Shown here: positions 48,610-59,975 of the stretch, piece by piece
Position numbering within the stretch: position 1 is the stretch's first letter
Layout: every line of letters begins with the position of its first letter
Source: Macrobrachium rosenbergii
Lineage: Eukaryota; Arthropoda; Malacostraca; Decapoda; Palaemonidae
Direction: 5' to 3'
NCBI RefSeq assembly: GCF_040412425.1
Contig: NC_089768.1
Location: forward strand, 1,384,501 to 1,448,500
DNA length: 64,000 nucleotides
Position numbers and translations under genes: made by a program
The notes under the pieces: model-generated
The model's database searches: none
Seen by the model: only the letters and a program-made list of their open reading frames with translations
Told to the model about the DNA's origin: nothing

Positions 48610-51226
48610 GTGAAAGACAGTATAAATGAGAACCTATGTTGGAAAAAATATAGCAGCAGGTGAAGAAAGAATTCCCAGATCAGAAGACTTGTAGTGGGCA
48701 GAAAGGATGGTAACGCCCTCCTACAACCAATGTTAACAAAAGAACTGATGGAAAATACCCCAGATTTTCCATGGAAAGAACATCAGGAAACACAAGGGCC
48801 AAATAAACAAAGCCACCACAGTGAAGAAGTGCAGAGTTTTCAAGGAGAGTATGAAGGAAAACCTGTTGGGAAAAAATGAAGCAGTAGGTGAAGCAAGAAT
48901 TCCAAGATCGCAAGAACTGCAGAGGGCACAGGGGATGGTAAAGCCCTCCCACAACCTATGTTAACAGTAGAATTGATGGAAAACTATCCCAGATTTCCCA
49001 TGGAAAGAAAAACAGGAAACACAAAGGCCAAATAACAAAGCCACTGCAGTGGAGAAGTGCAGAGTTTTCAAGGACAGTATGAAGGAGAACTTGTGTTGGG
49101 AAAAAATAAAGCAGCAGGTGAAGCAAGAATTCTCAGATCACAAGACTTGTAGATGGCACAGGGGATGGTAAGCCACTCTCAAAAACAATGTTAACAGAAG
49201 AACTGATGGAAAACTACCCCAGATTCCCATGGAAAGAAAATCAGGGAACACAAGGACCAGAAAATGACAAAGCCACCGAAGTGGAGACGTGCAGAGTTTT
49301 CAAGGACAGTATGAAGGAGAACTTGTGTTGGGAAAAAATAAAGCAGTAGGTAAAGCAAGAATTTCCAGATCACAAGACTTGTGGAGGGCATAGGGGATGG
49401 TAACCCCACTGCACATCATTATTAATAGGAGAACTTACGGAAGACTGAACTTACGGAAGACTACCCCAGACTGCCCATGTAAAGAAAATCAGGAAACACA
49501 AGGGCAAATAACAAAGCCACTGCAGTGGAGAAGTGAGAGCTATCAAGGACAGTAAATAGGACAACCTGTGTGGGAAAAGACAAGGCAGTAGGTGAGGCAA
49601 GACTTTCGAGATCACAAGACTTGTAGAAGACACAGGGGTCAGTAAGCCCCTCCAACATCAATGTTAATACAAGAACTGATGGAAAACTACCCCAGACTTC
49701 CCATGGAAAGAAAATCAGGAAACACAAGGGCCAAAATTAACAAAGCCACTGCAGTGGAGAAGTGGAGAGTTTTCAAGGACAGTATGAAGGAGAACTTGTG
49801 TTGGGGAAAAATAAAGCAGCAGGTGAAGCAACAATTCCCAGATCACACGACTTGTAGAGGGCAGAAAGGATGGTAAGCCCCTCCCACAACCAATGTTAAC
49901 AAGAATTGATGGAAAACTACCCCAAAATTCCCATGGAAAGTAATCAGGAAAAACAAGGGCCAAATAACAAAGCCATTGCAGTGGAGAAGTGGAGAGTTTT
50001 CAAGGATAGTACAAAGGAGAACCTGTGTTGGGAAAAAAATATGGCAGCAGGAGAAGCAAGAATTCCCAGATTACAAGCCTTTCAGAGAGCAGAGGGGATG
50101 GTAAACCCCTCCCACAACCAATGTTAATAGAAGAAGTGGTGGAAAACTACCCCAGACTTCCCATGGAAAGAAAATCAGGAAAAACAAGGGCCAAATAACA
50201 AAGCCATTGCAGTGGAGATGCAGTGTTTTTAAGGACAGTATGAAGTAGAACCTGTGTTGGGAAAAAATAAAGCAGTAGGGAAAGCAACAATTCCCAGATC
50301 ACAAAACTTGTAGAGGGCAGAAAGGATGGTAAGCCCTCCCACAACCAATGTTAACAGAAGAACTGATGGAAAACTACCCCAAAATTCCCATGGAAAGAAA
50401 ATCAGGAAACACAAGGACCAAATAACAAAGCCACTGCAGTGGAGAAATGAGTTTTCAAGGACAGTATGAAGTAGAACCCATGTTGGGAAAAAATAAAGCA
50501 GTAGGTGAAACAAAAATTTCCAGATCACAAGACTTGTAGAGGGCAGAAAGGATGGTAACCCCCTCCCACATCAATATTAGCAAAAGAACTGATGGAAGAC
50601 TACCCAGACTTCTCATGGAAAGAAAATCAGGAAACACAGGTTCCAAAATAACAAAGCCACTGCATTGTAGAAGTGAGTTATCAAGGACAGTAAGGACAAC
50701 CTCTGTTGGGAAAAAACAAAGCAGTAGGTGAGGCAAGACTTCCCAGATAACGAGACTTGTAGAAGGCAGAAAGGATGGTAAGCCTCTCCCACATCAATGT
50801 CAATAGAAGAACTGATGGAAAACTACCCCAGACTTCACATGGAAAGAAAATCAGGAAACACAAGGGCCAAATAACAAAGCCACTGCAGTGGAGAAATGCA
50901 GAGTTTTCAAGGACAGTATGAGGGAGAACCTGTGTTGGGAAAAAATAAAACAGCAGGTGAAGTAAGAATTTCCAGATCACAAAACTTGTACAGGGCAGAG
51001 GGGATGATATGCCCCTCCCATTTCAATGTTAACAGAACTGGTGGAAAAGTACCCTAGACTTCCCATGGAAAAAAAAAAAAAAAAAAATCAGGAACACATG
51101 GGCCAAACAACAAAGCCACTACAGTGGAGAAGTGCAGAGTTGTCAAGGACAGTATGAAGGAGAACTTGTGTTGGGAAAAAAATAAAGCAGCAGGTGAAGT
51201 AAGAATTCCCAGATCACATGACCTTA
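48610..51226. repeat. 229-bp satellite array, ~11 units
   Basis: Landmark AACTGATGGAAAACTACCCC (with variants) recurs at about 48742, 48971, 49201, 49444, 49673, 49904, 50131, 50361, 50587, 50809 and 51036. Intervals are 222-243 bp, mean near 229. Units share TTTCAAGGACAGTATGAAGG and CAGATCACAAGACTTGTAG. Frames on the minus strand of 60-99 codons repeat the same peptide and are broken by period changes, so they are not genes. The array lies inside the Ncbp1 intron and resumes at 54196-54320. Confidence 0.9.
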
Positions 51227-51339
51227 GTCCATGGGAAATAGCATTTTAAATAAAACAAATTGCAATAGTTTGTTTTATTGCTTGAACATGTCATATGGAC
51301 CCTTAGGAACACCATATCCAAAATGGGACAAATTCAGCC

Positions 51340-54197
51340 ATTTTGAAATAGTGTAATTCACACTTTTAACCTTTTCGGAGGGTGCATTTTTCCATATTTT
51401 CCTGTTTTTCTCCAAAACAGTGCATTTAATGGGGAAGAGGTATAAAGACTAAAAAAATAGGAAATTATATTTTACACAAGTTTGTTTCTATAAGGGTTTT
51501 CTCTAAAACTGAAGCTTTTTCCACACACAAGCCCGAAATTGAAATAAAGATTTTTTTTTAAAGTGAAAAATTTTACTTTGGTCTCACATTTCCTTCAATA
51601 TCTCCTAAACTGATAATTTCACAGTTAAATGTTATAGAATCGGCCTTTTACAGTGAAGTTTTTACTTTATTATGGGGTATTTGTTTCCTATACATGCTAA
51701 ACTATGCACAAGAAACACAAAAATGGAAATAGACCCAATTTTAAGTCCATCAAAATAGATGAAAATAGTGGCTTGTGTGTCAAACTAATTGCAATAGTTT
51801 TTTCTGTTGCATGAATGTGATATTTAGACCTTTAGGAAAATCACAGGAAAAAATAGGACACATTCGACCATCTATAATTTACACGATTCCACATTCAAAA
51901 TGGCAGACGTTCTGATTGTTTGAGATGAGGTATGTCCTAAAATATCCATTTTAACATAAATTTATTGATTACTAATAGAACCACGATCTCAAGGAATTCA
52001 TATTTGGTACCAGATTTGGCCCTTGACCCCTATGTGCTCCTGGGGCAAAGGGCAATCCTTACATTTCCAAAGTCAGGGCTGAGACCTCTGATTTTCATTT
52101 ACAGAATCCAAATCAAAATCTCCTAATCAAACAGAATACACCAAGTAACTCAAAAATTGATGTATAATTAATGTAGTAACTGTTAAATTTACTAATAATA
52201 TGCAATTAAATGTAAGAATTTATTTTGCTGTTTAGTAAATTCATGAATGTATGATCCCTGCTCCAACGCATAAAATGGACCACAGGAGAAACATATGAAG
52301 ATATTGTGTCCAAGTATGTTACTCTTGTCAAGAAGAACAACACTCCTACTGTTGTCTTTGATGGGTACAGCAATAGTGCATCAACAAAATGCATCTCATC
52401 AAAAACATGTTAGGGGCATAATTGTTGTGCCAGATGTTCTCTGAAGTCTTTACCTTTGGAAATAAGGAGTCATTTTTAGCAAATCAAAGAGGGTTTTATT
52501 GACATCCTGTCTGAAACTGAAGGAGCAGGGGGTGTATCTACGAAGCATGCAGAGGGAGATGCAGATCTTCTAATTGTGCAGAAGGCAGTTAACAAGGTAA
52601 TATATGTCACAGCAGAGGATACTGACATCTGGTTTTCCTATGTCATCACATGAAGCCTAAAAGTCAGCCCGTGTTCACTGTGTCACGGAAATCCAGTATG
52701 AAGCACCCCATTTGGAACATTGGAGAAATTAGTTCACAACTCGGTGAAGAATGCTGCAGGTGTTTGCCACTTATGCATGCTGTGTGTGAATGTGATAACA
52801 CGTCAAGATTAAAAACCATGGGAAAAAGAGTTGTACTGAAAAAACAAAGTGTCCTCTTGAGTGTGCAGTGTCATTCCTGTCTAAAAAATCCACTCATGAG
52901 GAAATCAAAAAGGCAGGAGAAAGTGCAATCACTCAGGTCTTCAGTTCTAGCACAGATTGTGTATTTCTTGATGAGCTGAGAGAGAAAAAGTTCCAGGGCA
53001 AAGTCATCACGAGTTTGAGAAGTGTTGATGTTAAAGACATGCCGCCTACCAGTGATGCTGCTAAATATCACTCACCTCATGTTTAAACACAAATCTGGCT
53101 ATGAAATAGTGATATTTAACCTGATGACTGGGGTTGGAAGAGAAATGGAAAAAAATTGACTCCTTGCACGATGGAGAACAGCCCTGTTCCTGATGCCTTA
53201 TTAAAAGTAATCAGATGCAAATGCAAGGGCTTTTGTGACACTCAGCAATGTTCATGTAAAATGCATGGGCCATACTGTACAGATTCTTGTGAGGAGTGTC
53301 AAGCTAGAACATGATTGATTTAGTTTGTGCATGTGCTTTGAGCCAGAATTATTGCAGCTTTCATTTTTTCTGTTATATTTCTATCAGCTCAAAGAGCTGA
53401 TAAATCAGTTGCTGTTTGTCATTTTAGATTATCTCGTATCTAATGCAACCAATGTAATCTAAGTCAGTTTTCAAGATAATCTTTAAAAGATTAAGTGCAG
53501 TTGCATTCGATCAAGGTGTTGAGGATCAGATTCCATGGCTGAAATTAATTAATTATAGATATGTTCCTATTAATATGCAATCAATATACAGTACTGTATT
53601 CAAATATTAAAAAGTGAATTTTCAGGGGATTCCAGCTCAAAAATGAAAATGTCCGCCATTTTGAATATGGAGTTACACAAATTCAAGGTGGTAGAATTTA
53701 TAACTTTTTTCAACTATGGTGTTCATAAAGGTCATAATAACAGTCATGCATTAGAACATACTATTGCAATTTGTTTAACAGAACCTGCTATTTTCATCTA
53801 TTTTGCATGGACTTGAAATTGGAAATATTTTCCTTTTAGTGTTTCTTGTGTAAAATATTAAAATGTAAGGAAAAACAAATATGCCAAAATAAACTAAAAT
53901 CTTCATTCTAAAAGACCAATTTTATAACATTTTACTTTGAAATTAGTAGTTTACGAGCTATTGAGGGAAATGTGAGATGAAATTCGATTTTTTCCACAAA
54001 AAATCTGTATTCCAATTTTGGGATTGTGAAAAAAGTTTTAATTTTAGAGCAAAACCTTATGGAAACAAACTTGTGTAAAATTTAATTTTCAGTTTTTTTA
54101 GTCTCTATACCTCTTGCCCATAAGATGCACCGTTTTCAAGAAAACAAGAAAATATGAAAAAAATAAAAGGTTAAAAGTGGGAATTACACAATTATAA
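51340..54197 (+). mobile_element. Long-inverted-arm element with internal gene
   Basis: Arms of about 550 bp (51340-51925 and 53655-54197) are reverse complements at an estimated 70-75% identity. Shared landmarks include TTACACAAGTTTGTTTC, TCTCACATTTCCYTCAATA, AAAATAGATGAAAATAG and TTCAAAATGGCRGAC. Outside the left arm, 51230-51339 duplicates an arm-internal block (CAAATTGCAATAGTTTG...), so the left side is partly repeated. The interior carries a decayed coding region (52255-53315). The element splits the 229-bp satellite, with about 50 bp of satellite lost at the junction. No DDE transposase is visible. The superfamily is unknown to me. Confidence 0.6.
52255..53315 (+). pseudogene. PIN-like/Cys-rich protein of a multicopy family, decayed
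   Basis: Plus-strand pieces in order: WTTGETYEDIVSKYVTLVKK and TVVFDGYSNSASTK (52285-52390); HAEGDADLLIVQKAVNK (about 52550-52595) and VTAEDTDIW (52605-52633); HPIWNIGEISSQLGEECCR then CDNTSRLKTMGK (52700-52825); AGESAITQVFSSSTD and MPPTSDAAKYHSPHV (52915-53085); and finally VIRCKCKGFCDTQQCSCKMH with CTDSCEECQ (53205-53310). The FDG...GDADLLI...DTD acidic pattern suggests a PIN/FEN1-like nuclease fold. The C-terminal cysteines (CxCxxxCxxxxCxC) suggest a metal-binding tail. I recall this family as multicopy and uncharacterised in invertebrates. Stops, shifts and a missing segment after STK mark it as dead. Confidence 0.6.
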
Positions 54198-54320
54198 AAG
54201 AACTGATGGAAAACTACCCCAGACTTCCCAGGGAAAGAAAATCAGGAAACAAAAGGGCCAAATACCAAAGCCACTGCAGTGGAGAAGTGCAGTTTTCAAG
54301 GGCAGTATGAAGGAGAATTT
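54196..54320. repeat. Satellite remnant beyond the inserted element
   Basis: Begins AAAAGAACTGATGGAAAACT and follows the satellite consensus for about 125 bp to GAAGGAGAATTT, then leaves it. Confidence 0.85.
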
Positions 54321-55067
54321 AGGCCAAGATCCCCATGACTGCTGATCTGACGGCAGCAAAGGACAGCTATCTAGAGATGGCACAAAAAGTAGCAGAGCAT
54401 TCTTATTTGGTAACTGGAAAATCATTATCCATCCTAAAGTAACCAATCATTAGCTAAGTGCAGAAGCAGAATAGGCAGGCAAGCCGTATCCTCACAGAGG
54501 CTGAACGTTTACAAAGAAAGGAAAGACATTACTATGGGTACCCAACAGACATTTAAAATCATCTACACTGCAAAAATGAGCAGAGACCAATTCCAAGGCC
54601 TAACTCTAAAGGAATGGGAACAAGAGGAGAAAGTACTAATTGCCATCATACTCCAATGCTTGTGAGGTAAGGTGAGTTTAAAAGGAGCATCCATGGATGA
54701 TCAGGAAACAGTATACAAGGCTCCAGAGCAACTAATTTCATGGCCACAACCAGCCATGCCTTATCAGAGTGATAAAAGTGACAGCATCATTAAATGAGAC
54801 CGAGGATCACACTTGACTAACAGGGTATCTTCTTTTGGGGGCGAGGAGGGAGGCTACTATCATTAGTAACCACCAGTTTGATACTTGGTCTTTATCTTGT
54901 CTAAAATAATGACAAAGGCAATAGTACTGTATTCCATTGGGCTTGCATATCATGAATCCAAAATGGAGCTGATATAAACTCCATAAAATTTAAGACTAGT
55001 ATTGATAGGTTATTCATAGAACCTAGGACTTCACTCCTTGTTCTCTTTTAAATAAAGCAGTTCTTAC

Positions 55068-55181
55068 CATCATGAAAATTTGATTTAACCTTCCTACAGT
55101 CCATCGATACCAATGAGTGTTAAAGTCTCGACCATCAGTATCACAACGCACAAGATGTTCTGATAAGATCATGATGAACCT
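55068..55181 (-). CDS. Nuclear cap-binding protein subunit 1, penultimate exon
   Basis: Minus-strand exon of 114 bp (38 codons), flanked by acceptor ATTTATTTCAG and donor GTAAGA. It encodes [20 protein letters not shown], then [16 protein letters not shown], and splices in frame onto HNTQ of the last exon. The R-F-I-M-x-L-x-x-H-L-V-x-C-x-T-D-G stretch is the conserved C-terminal helical region of NCBP1 (MIF4G-like domain 2). The position relative to the C-terminus (75 residues from the stop) agrees with animal NCBP1. Upstream exons, promoter and start lie beyond the window. Confidence 0.85.
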
Positions 55182-55348
55182 CTGAAATAAATATTATTAA
55201 ATACAAATTAAACTGACAGTTTTCATAAAAGCAGAGAAAAAATACAACAATATAAACTATAAATATACATTACTATAAAAATATTTTACAATTGGCAAAA
55301 ACAAATATTCTTTCACTACTCAGGTCATAAATTGACAATTTGAGACTA

Positions 55349-55688
55349 CAGTAAACCCCCGTTTTCAAGTTCTCACGATTTGCTGACTCATCTACTCTCG
55401 AATTTCTCTGTGGAACATATATACACATTATTCGCGGAAAATTCGCCAATTCGTGGTATTTTTCACTGAGAAATATTCACTAATTACTGTATTTTCATAA
55501 AATTTTCATGACTAAAAGCACTTTTGTGATAAAACTATTAAAATACTCAGGTATAAGCATATTTAGGTTGGAACTATCAAAATAGGCAGTTCTGAGTGTT
55601 TTTAGAGGGGTTTTAAGTATTTGCAGATTTTAGCTATTCACAGGGGTGGTTGTGGTACGCATCCCCCAAGAATACGGGGGGTTTACTG
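55349..55688. mobile_element. mariner-type MITE with TA duplication
   Basis: CAGTAAACCCCCGTTTTC on the left and AATACGGGGGGTTTACTG on the right are inverted repeats flanked by TA on both sides (55347-55348 and 55689-55690). The 340-bp interior has no coding capacity. TA duplication and short TIRs fit Tc1/mariner-derived MITEs. It lies in the Ncbp1 intron upstream of the penultimate exon. Confidence 0.7.
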
Positions 55689-55828
55689 TAATATCAAATA
55701 CTGACTATAACATATTAAAGTACCACAACAAAATCACATATTCTCTTGTTAGACTCCTGAGAGCTACAGGAATAAAGCATGTATCAAGCTCAAAATAAAC
55801 AAAATATTATAAATATTTCAACACTGTA

Positions 55829-57240
55829 GGCAGTCCCCCGGTTTACGACGGGGGTTCCATTCCAACGCCACGTTGTAAGCCCAAAATCATCGTAACCTAA
55901 AATAATCGTCGAAAATTGTAAGAAAACCTTACTTTTAATCCTTTGAAAACGAAGTAACCTGCATTTTTATGAGTTTTTCATAAAAAAACCCTCCAAATTT
56001 TTACCATTCTGCTGTTTTGGAGCCATATAGAGATAGCAAGAGAGAGAGAGAGAGACTGTTTACCTCGCCTCTTACCTACCAGAAAAAGACTTGGAATTTC
56101 ACAGAACTATGTAAATCTTACCTAATTTTTGCTAGTTATTGAAATGTAAAAAGCCATAATTATAGCATGGAAAATATGAAAATATTAACGACAAAGTAAC
56201 GTCATGTTTACCTATAAAACTGTACAGAACAAATAAACGTATATATTACATTAGCATAAAAAATCTCTCTCTCACTCTTTTATCTCAGAGTGAGAGAGAG
56301 AAAAAAATACTACTCGTCCTCCTGCTAGCGTATGCAAAGCCCTTGAGGTACAAGTTTTGTGGTTGGCTAAAATCCCACCCTTCCTGCCAATAGTGTGTCT
56401 TCAGAGAGAGAGAGAGAGGGTGGGGGACTGCTACAAGCTGTTAATGGCTACCTCCAATCCCTCCAGCAAATAGCATGTCGTGGAGAGAGGGGGTTGCTAC
56501 ATGCTCTGTTATTGGCTACTTCCAATCCCTCTAATCAATAGCATGTCATCATGGAGCCTACATCACAGCAATGAACAAAAATTGTAACACTACCGTTGAT
56601 GGCTTTGTGAACTTCCTGGAATTTTAGTATATTTTTATGTTAATACAGTAATCCATATTTCATTAAAGGATATATACAGTACAGAGAGAGAGAGAGATAT
56701 GGGCAGTTGGCATTACTTAAATATCAAGAGTGAAATTATTCATGAATTATTATGTAGAAAGACAGAGTACATTAAAATTAATATTTAAAAATTAGTAAAT
56801 CATTTTTTATCATAAAAATGTATTTAGTCATGAAAATAAAATAAAACTCAGTAATTAGTGAATAGTGCTCTAAGAAAAAAATCCATGAATGTGAATTTTA
56901 TTTCTTCCGTCAGAAGCATCATCTGAAATATTGTCGAAAATTGTAAGAAAACTTTACTTTTAATCCTTCAGGTGTTTTGAAAACGATGTATCCTGCATTT
57001 TTATTGAGTTTTTCATAAAAAAAAAACTCCAAATTTTGACCATTCTGCCATTTTTGATCCATGTTTCTTCCATTCGGATCGGCGTCGGACTGGCATCATC
57101 CGAAATATTGTCAAAAATCCTAAGAAAACCTTACTTTTAATCATTTGAGTGTCTTGAAAACAATGTATCCTGCATTTTTATTGAGTTTTTCATCCAGATT
57201 TTGACCATTCTGCCATTTTGGAGTTATATTTCTTCCATTG
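55829..57240. mobile_element. Repeat with three copies of a ~170-bp module
   Basis: Starts with GGCAGTCCCCCGGTTTACGA and contains the module GAAAATTGTAAGAAAACCTTAC ... CCTGCATTTTTATGAGTTTTTCAT at about 55910, 56935 and 57110. Between copies 1 and 2 are (GA)n tracts and three imperfect ~80-bp units (56352-56555) with CCAAT-like GGCTACCTCCAATCCCTC. The right end is cut by the Ty3/gypsy fragment at 57241. It is probably a mariner-type non-autonomous element, truncated. Confidence 0.5.
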
Positions 57241-58700
57241 CCAGTGGTTGTTATGGTAGATCATAAGAGTAAGTTTGTAAGTTGTGCAGCTGTAAAGAAT
57301 AAGACAAGTGAGAATGTTGCAAGAGTGGTCAGTATAGCCTTGTTGCCTGCGCATGTGAGGAAGCCAGTAAGAATGTTGAGTGATAATGGGCCGGAGTTTG
57401 TTGGTAGACCATTTGGGCAAATTTTGAGAGTGGGGTATCGAGCCTGTAGTAACAACTCCATACATGCCGAGAACAAATGGGTTGGTGGAACAAACCATAA
57501 GGACTCTGAGTGAGATGTTACAAACGTTGACTGATAGAGAGAATGAGTGGGATTTGATGTTAAGAAGAGTGGTAGCGATGTATAATGGGTAAGTACATTA
57601 AAGCACTGGCATGCCTCCAAGTGAGTATGTGATGAATTATGAGAGGTATGTGAGAGAGAGGCTGGATTTGAATGAAGAGGAGTGGGATGTGTGGAGACAG
57701 GTGAATGAAAGGTTTGAGAGTTTCAGAGTAGGTGATAAGTGTTAAAGGAAGTGGTTGAGACAGAAGATGTGGGAGAAAGTAAGATGCAGGAGAAATTTGA
57801 AGATTCATATGTAGTGAAAAGAGTGTGGTCAAATGGATTGAGTTATGTGTTAAGAGGATAAGAATAAAGAAGGAAATGTGAAGGTAATAAGAGCACACTA
57901 TAATCAGTTGAGAAGATGGAGAGAAACACCGAAATACATAGTGGAGTATCCCATTAGGAAGTTGTTAAGGGAGGGAAAGGAAAAGGAGAGTGAAGAAATA
58001 GAAGAAAATGTAAATTGGGGAGATAAACAGCTAGTGTTGGTGGAACGTAAGAGAAAGTCTAAAAGGAGTAGAAAGAGCAAGGGTACATTGACTAGGTTAT
58101 TTGGAGAGAGTACATGTGATGGATCGTTTGATTTTGAGGGGTTTGAGAAGCCAGTGTGCGTGAGGAGTGAAAATACCATTGTGGTGGTTTTTGGTGGTAG
58201 TGAGAATGACAGTGTAATTGATTTTGAAGGATTTGAGTGGGATGTGGAAGGAGTGAACTTGGTGAGTACAAGGAATATGGACGAGGATACGGAAGAGGTG
58301 GGAGGATTAGAAGCAACGCTGATTCGTGAGGAAGACGGTACATATAGTGTATGTGAGTTCCCTGTGAGTGAAAGTGTTGAAAGAGTGAGTGTGAATAAGG
58401 AATTAGCAGTGCTGGGGTGTAAGTGGGGGAGTTTTGGATAGCTTGAAGCAGAGCATGGAAGAAATAAATGAGGGTGTGGAAGAAATAAATGAGTATGGAA
58501 GAGATGATAGCAGCCATGTCAGATGTTAGTGAAGTGGGAGCTGACATAAGTCTCCAGAGTTTGAATGAACTTGGTGTAAGTAGTTTGGAACCAAGGCTAG
58601 GCGAGTCTAGTATGATTGGAGTAAAAGTGAGTGAAGACAAAGTAGTGAATGAGATGGCCATGGACCCAATGTCAAGGTCCAGTTCCAGAGAATGAATGGG
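57241..58700 (+). pseudogene. Ty3/gypsy integrase and C-terminal region, 5'-truncated
   Basis: Plus strand. MVDHKSKFVS carries the first catalytic Asp (codon 57259). MLSDNGPEFVG carries the second (57382). After a shift near 57430, YMPRTNGLVEQTIR carries the Glu (57488), spacing consistent with DD35E. VHxSTGMPPSEYVM (two stops near 57597-57606) and SFRVGDK follow. The long frame 57878-58441 begins with HYNQLRRWRE, the usual end of the integrase beta-barrel, then about 160 acidic and basic residues I do not recognise. Gag, protease and RT are absent: the copy starts abruptly at 57241. Confidence 0.7.
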
Positions 58701-58763
58701 TAGTGAGAAAGGGGTTTTGAAAAAAAAAAGAAATAAGATTTCCTTTATTTCAGTAAGGAGGAG

Positions 58764-59473
58764 TGTGGTAGCCTAAGCTTAGATTGTATAAAATAATTTT
58801 TTCCCTTTTTTATTGTTTTTGTGTTTTGGTTGTGTAACTTTGATTAATCTTATTTTTTTTTTTTACTTGCAGTTTGCTTGAAAGTGTGGACTCCCCTTCA
58901 CCTTAATGCCCATAGTGCTTGGACTGAAAGAACCTGGTTTAGGAACAGTGAAGGAAACAAGACCTCTATTTCCCTTCCTAATGTTTGCCTTGCTTCGCAG
59001 CAAGTATTATTCACAAATTAGTTGTGTAAACCAGAGATTGATTTATTAAAGTTCCCAGTAGAAGATGATAGCACAAGACACTATAAAGTGATTGTTATAC
59101 ATTTGTTCCAAGGAGATCAAAAACATTGAGAGAGGAATCAGCATGTGAAGTTGTGTACAGATTTCTATTTAAAGATAAACACGTTTGGTTCTCAAATAAC
59201 CTTTGTTGGACAATCCCAAGTAGACTTTGAAGATTTATCCTTCAAACACTGGATGTGTTTCTGTTTTGAGGATGAAGACTTGATACATATTAGATTAAGG
59301 TTCTTTCAATAATTGGGGGAAAACTATAATAAAGTTAGGTGAAGGAACTAAGGGTAAGTTTTGATGATCTATACTATTAAGTTGGGTACAGTTAAGGTTG
59401 AAGGTCATAGACCACTGTAATATTAAGATAATAAATGAGATTAAGAAAAGTCAGTTTTATTTAATAACCTTCA
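58764..59473 (+). mobile_element. Putative 3' LTR of the Ty3/gypsy copy
   Basis: The purine tract AAGGAGGAG (58755-58763) immediately precedes TGTGGTAGCCTAAGC, as a polypurine tract precedes an LTR. A possible end is TTTAATAACCTTCA near 59473. A second LTR is not in the window, so the right boundary is a guess. Confidence 0.45.
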
Positions 59474-59678
59474 AATTTGTTTCCAATATCCTTCTCCAGT
59501 TGTGTAAGAGACGAAAGCCCCTACAGTAGTACACGCAAAATGAGGTTCAAGGTTGCAACACACTTCGACACAACGTATCCCATTAAGGCTAACTGATAAG
59601 TGGATTTCCTCTAGTATTGGTGGCATTTCATCAGTGCATAGGTGGACTCTCGTTGTCAATTGTCAATTTCTCCAAGCC

Positions 59679-59734
59679 AATTTTTTGCATGAGACATAAC
59701 AGTGACCCCTAGGATGCATGGACTGAGATTTCTG

Positions 59735-59802
<68 letters not shown>

Positions 59803-59882
59803 TTGTTGCATGAGACACAACAGTGACCCTTAGAACGCATGGACTGACATTTCTGGTATGTATCTATATATATATATATATA

Positions 59883-59956
<74 letters not shown>

Positions 59957-59975
59957 CATACATACATATACATAT
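59679..59975. repeat. ~65-bp direct repeat alternating with (TA)n tracts
   Basis: TTGCATGAGACATAACAGTG and ATGCATGGACTGAGATTTCTGG at 59684-59735 recur with few changes at 59804-59857. Each is followed by a TA tract (59740-59800; 59865-59975). The unit of unique block plus microsatellite was duplicated as a whole. Confidence 0.8.

Larger units (their letters stand above)
45441..55067 (-). other. Ncbp1 last intron (9.6 kb)
   Basis: The donor GTAAGA (55067-55062) and the acceptor at 45442-45441 define an intron of about 9.63 kb in phase 0. It contains a Tc1-like relic, a PIF/Harbinger derivative, a 229-bp satellite and a long-inverted-arm element, and no recognisable exon of another gene. AT-rich parts at 45442-46000 and 54321-55060 show nothing specific. 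Confidence 0.75.

Noticed and set aside
48610..51226. Satellite taken as a CRISPR array or a repetitive protein gene
   Set aside because: Units are 222-243 bp with no short repeat/spacer structure, the context is eukaryotic, and the changing period breaks every long frame.
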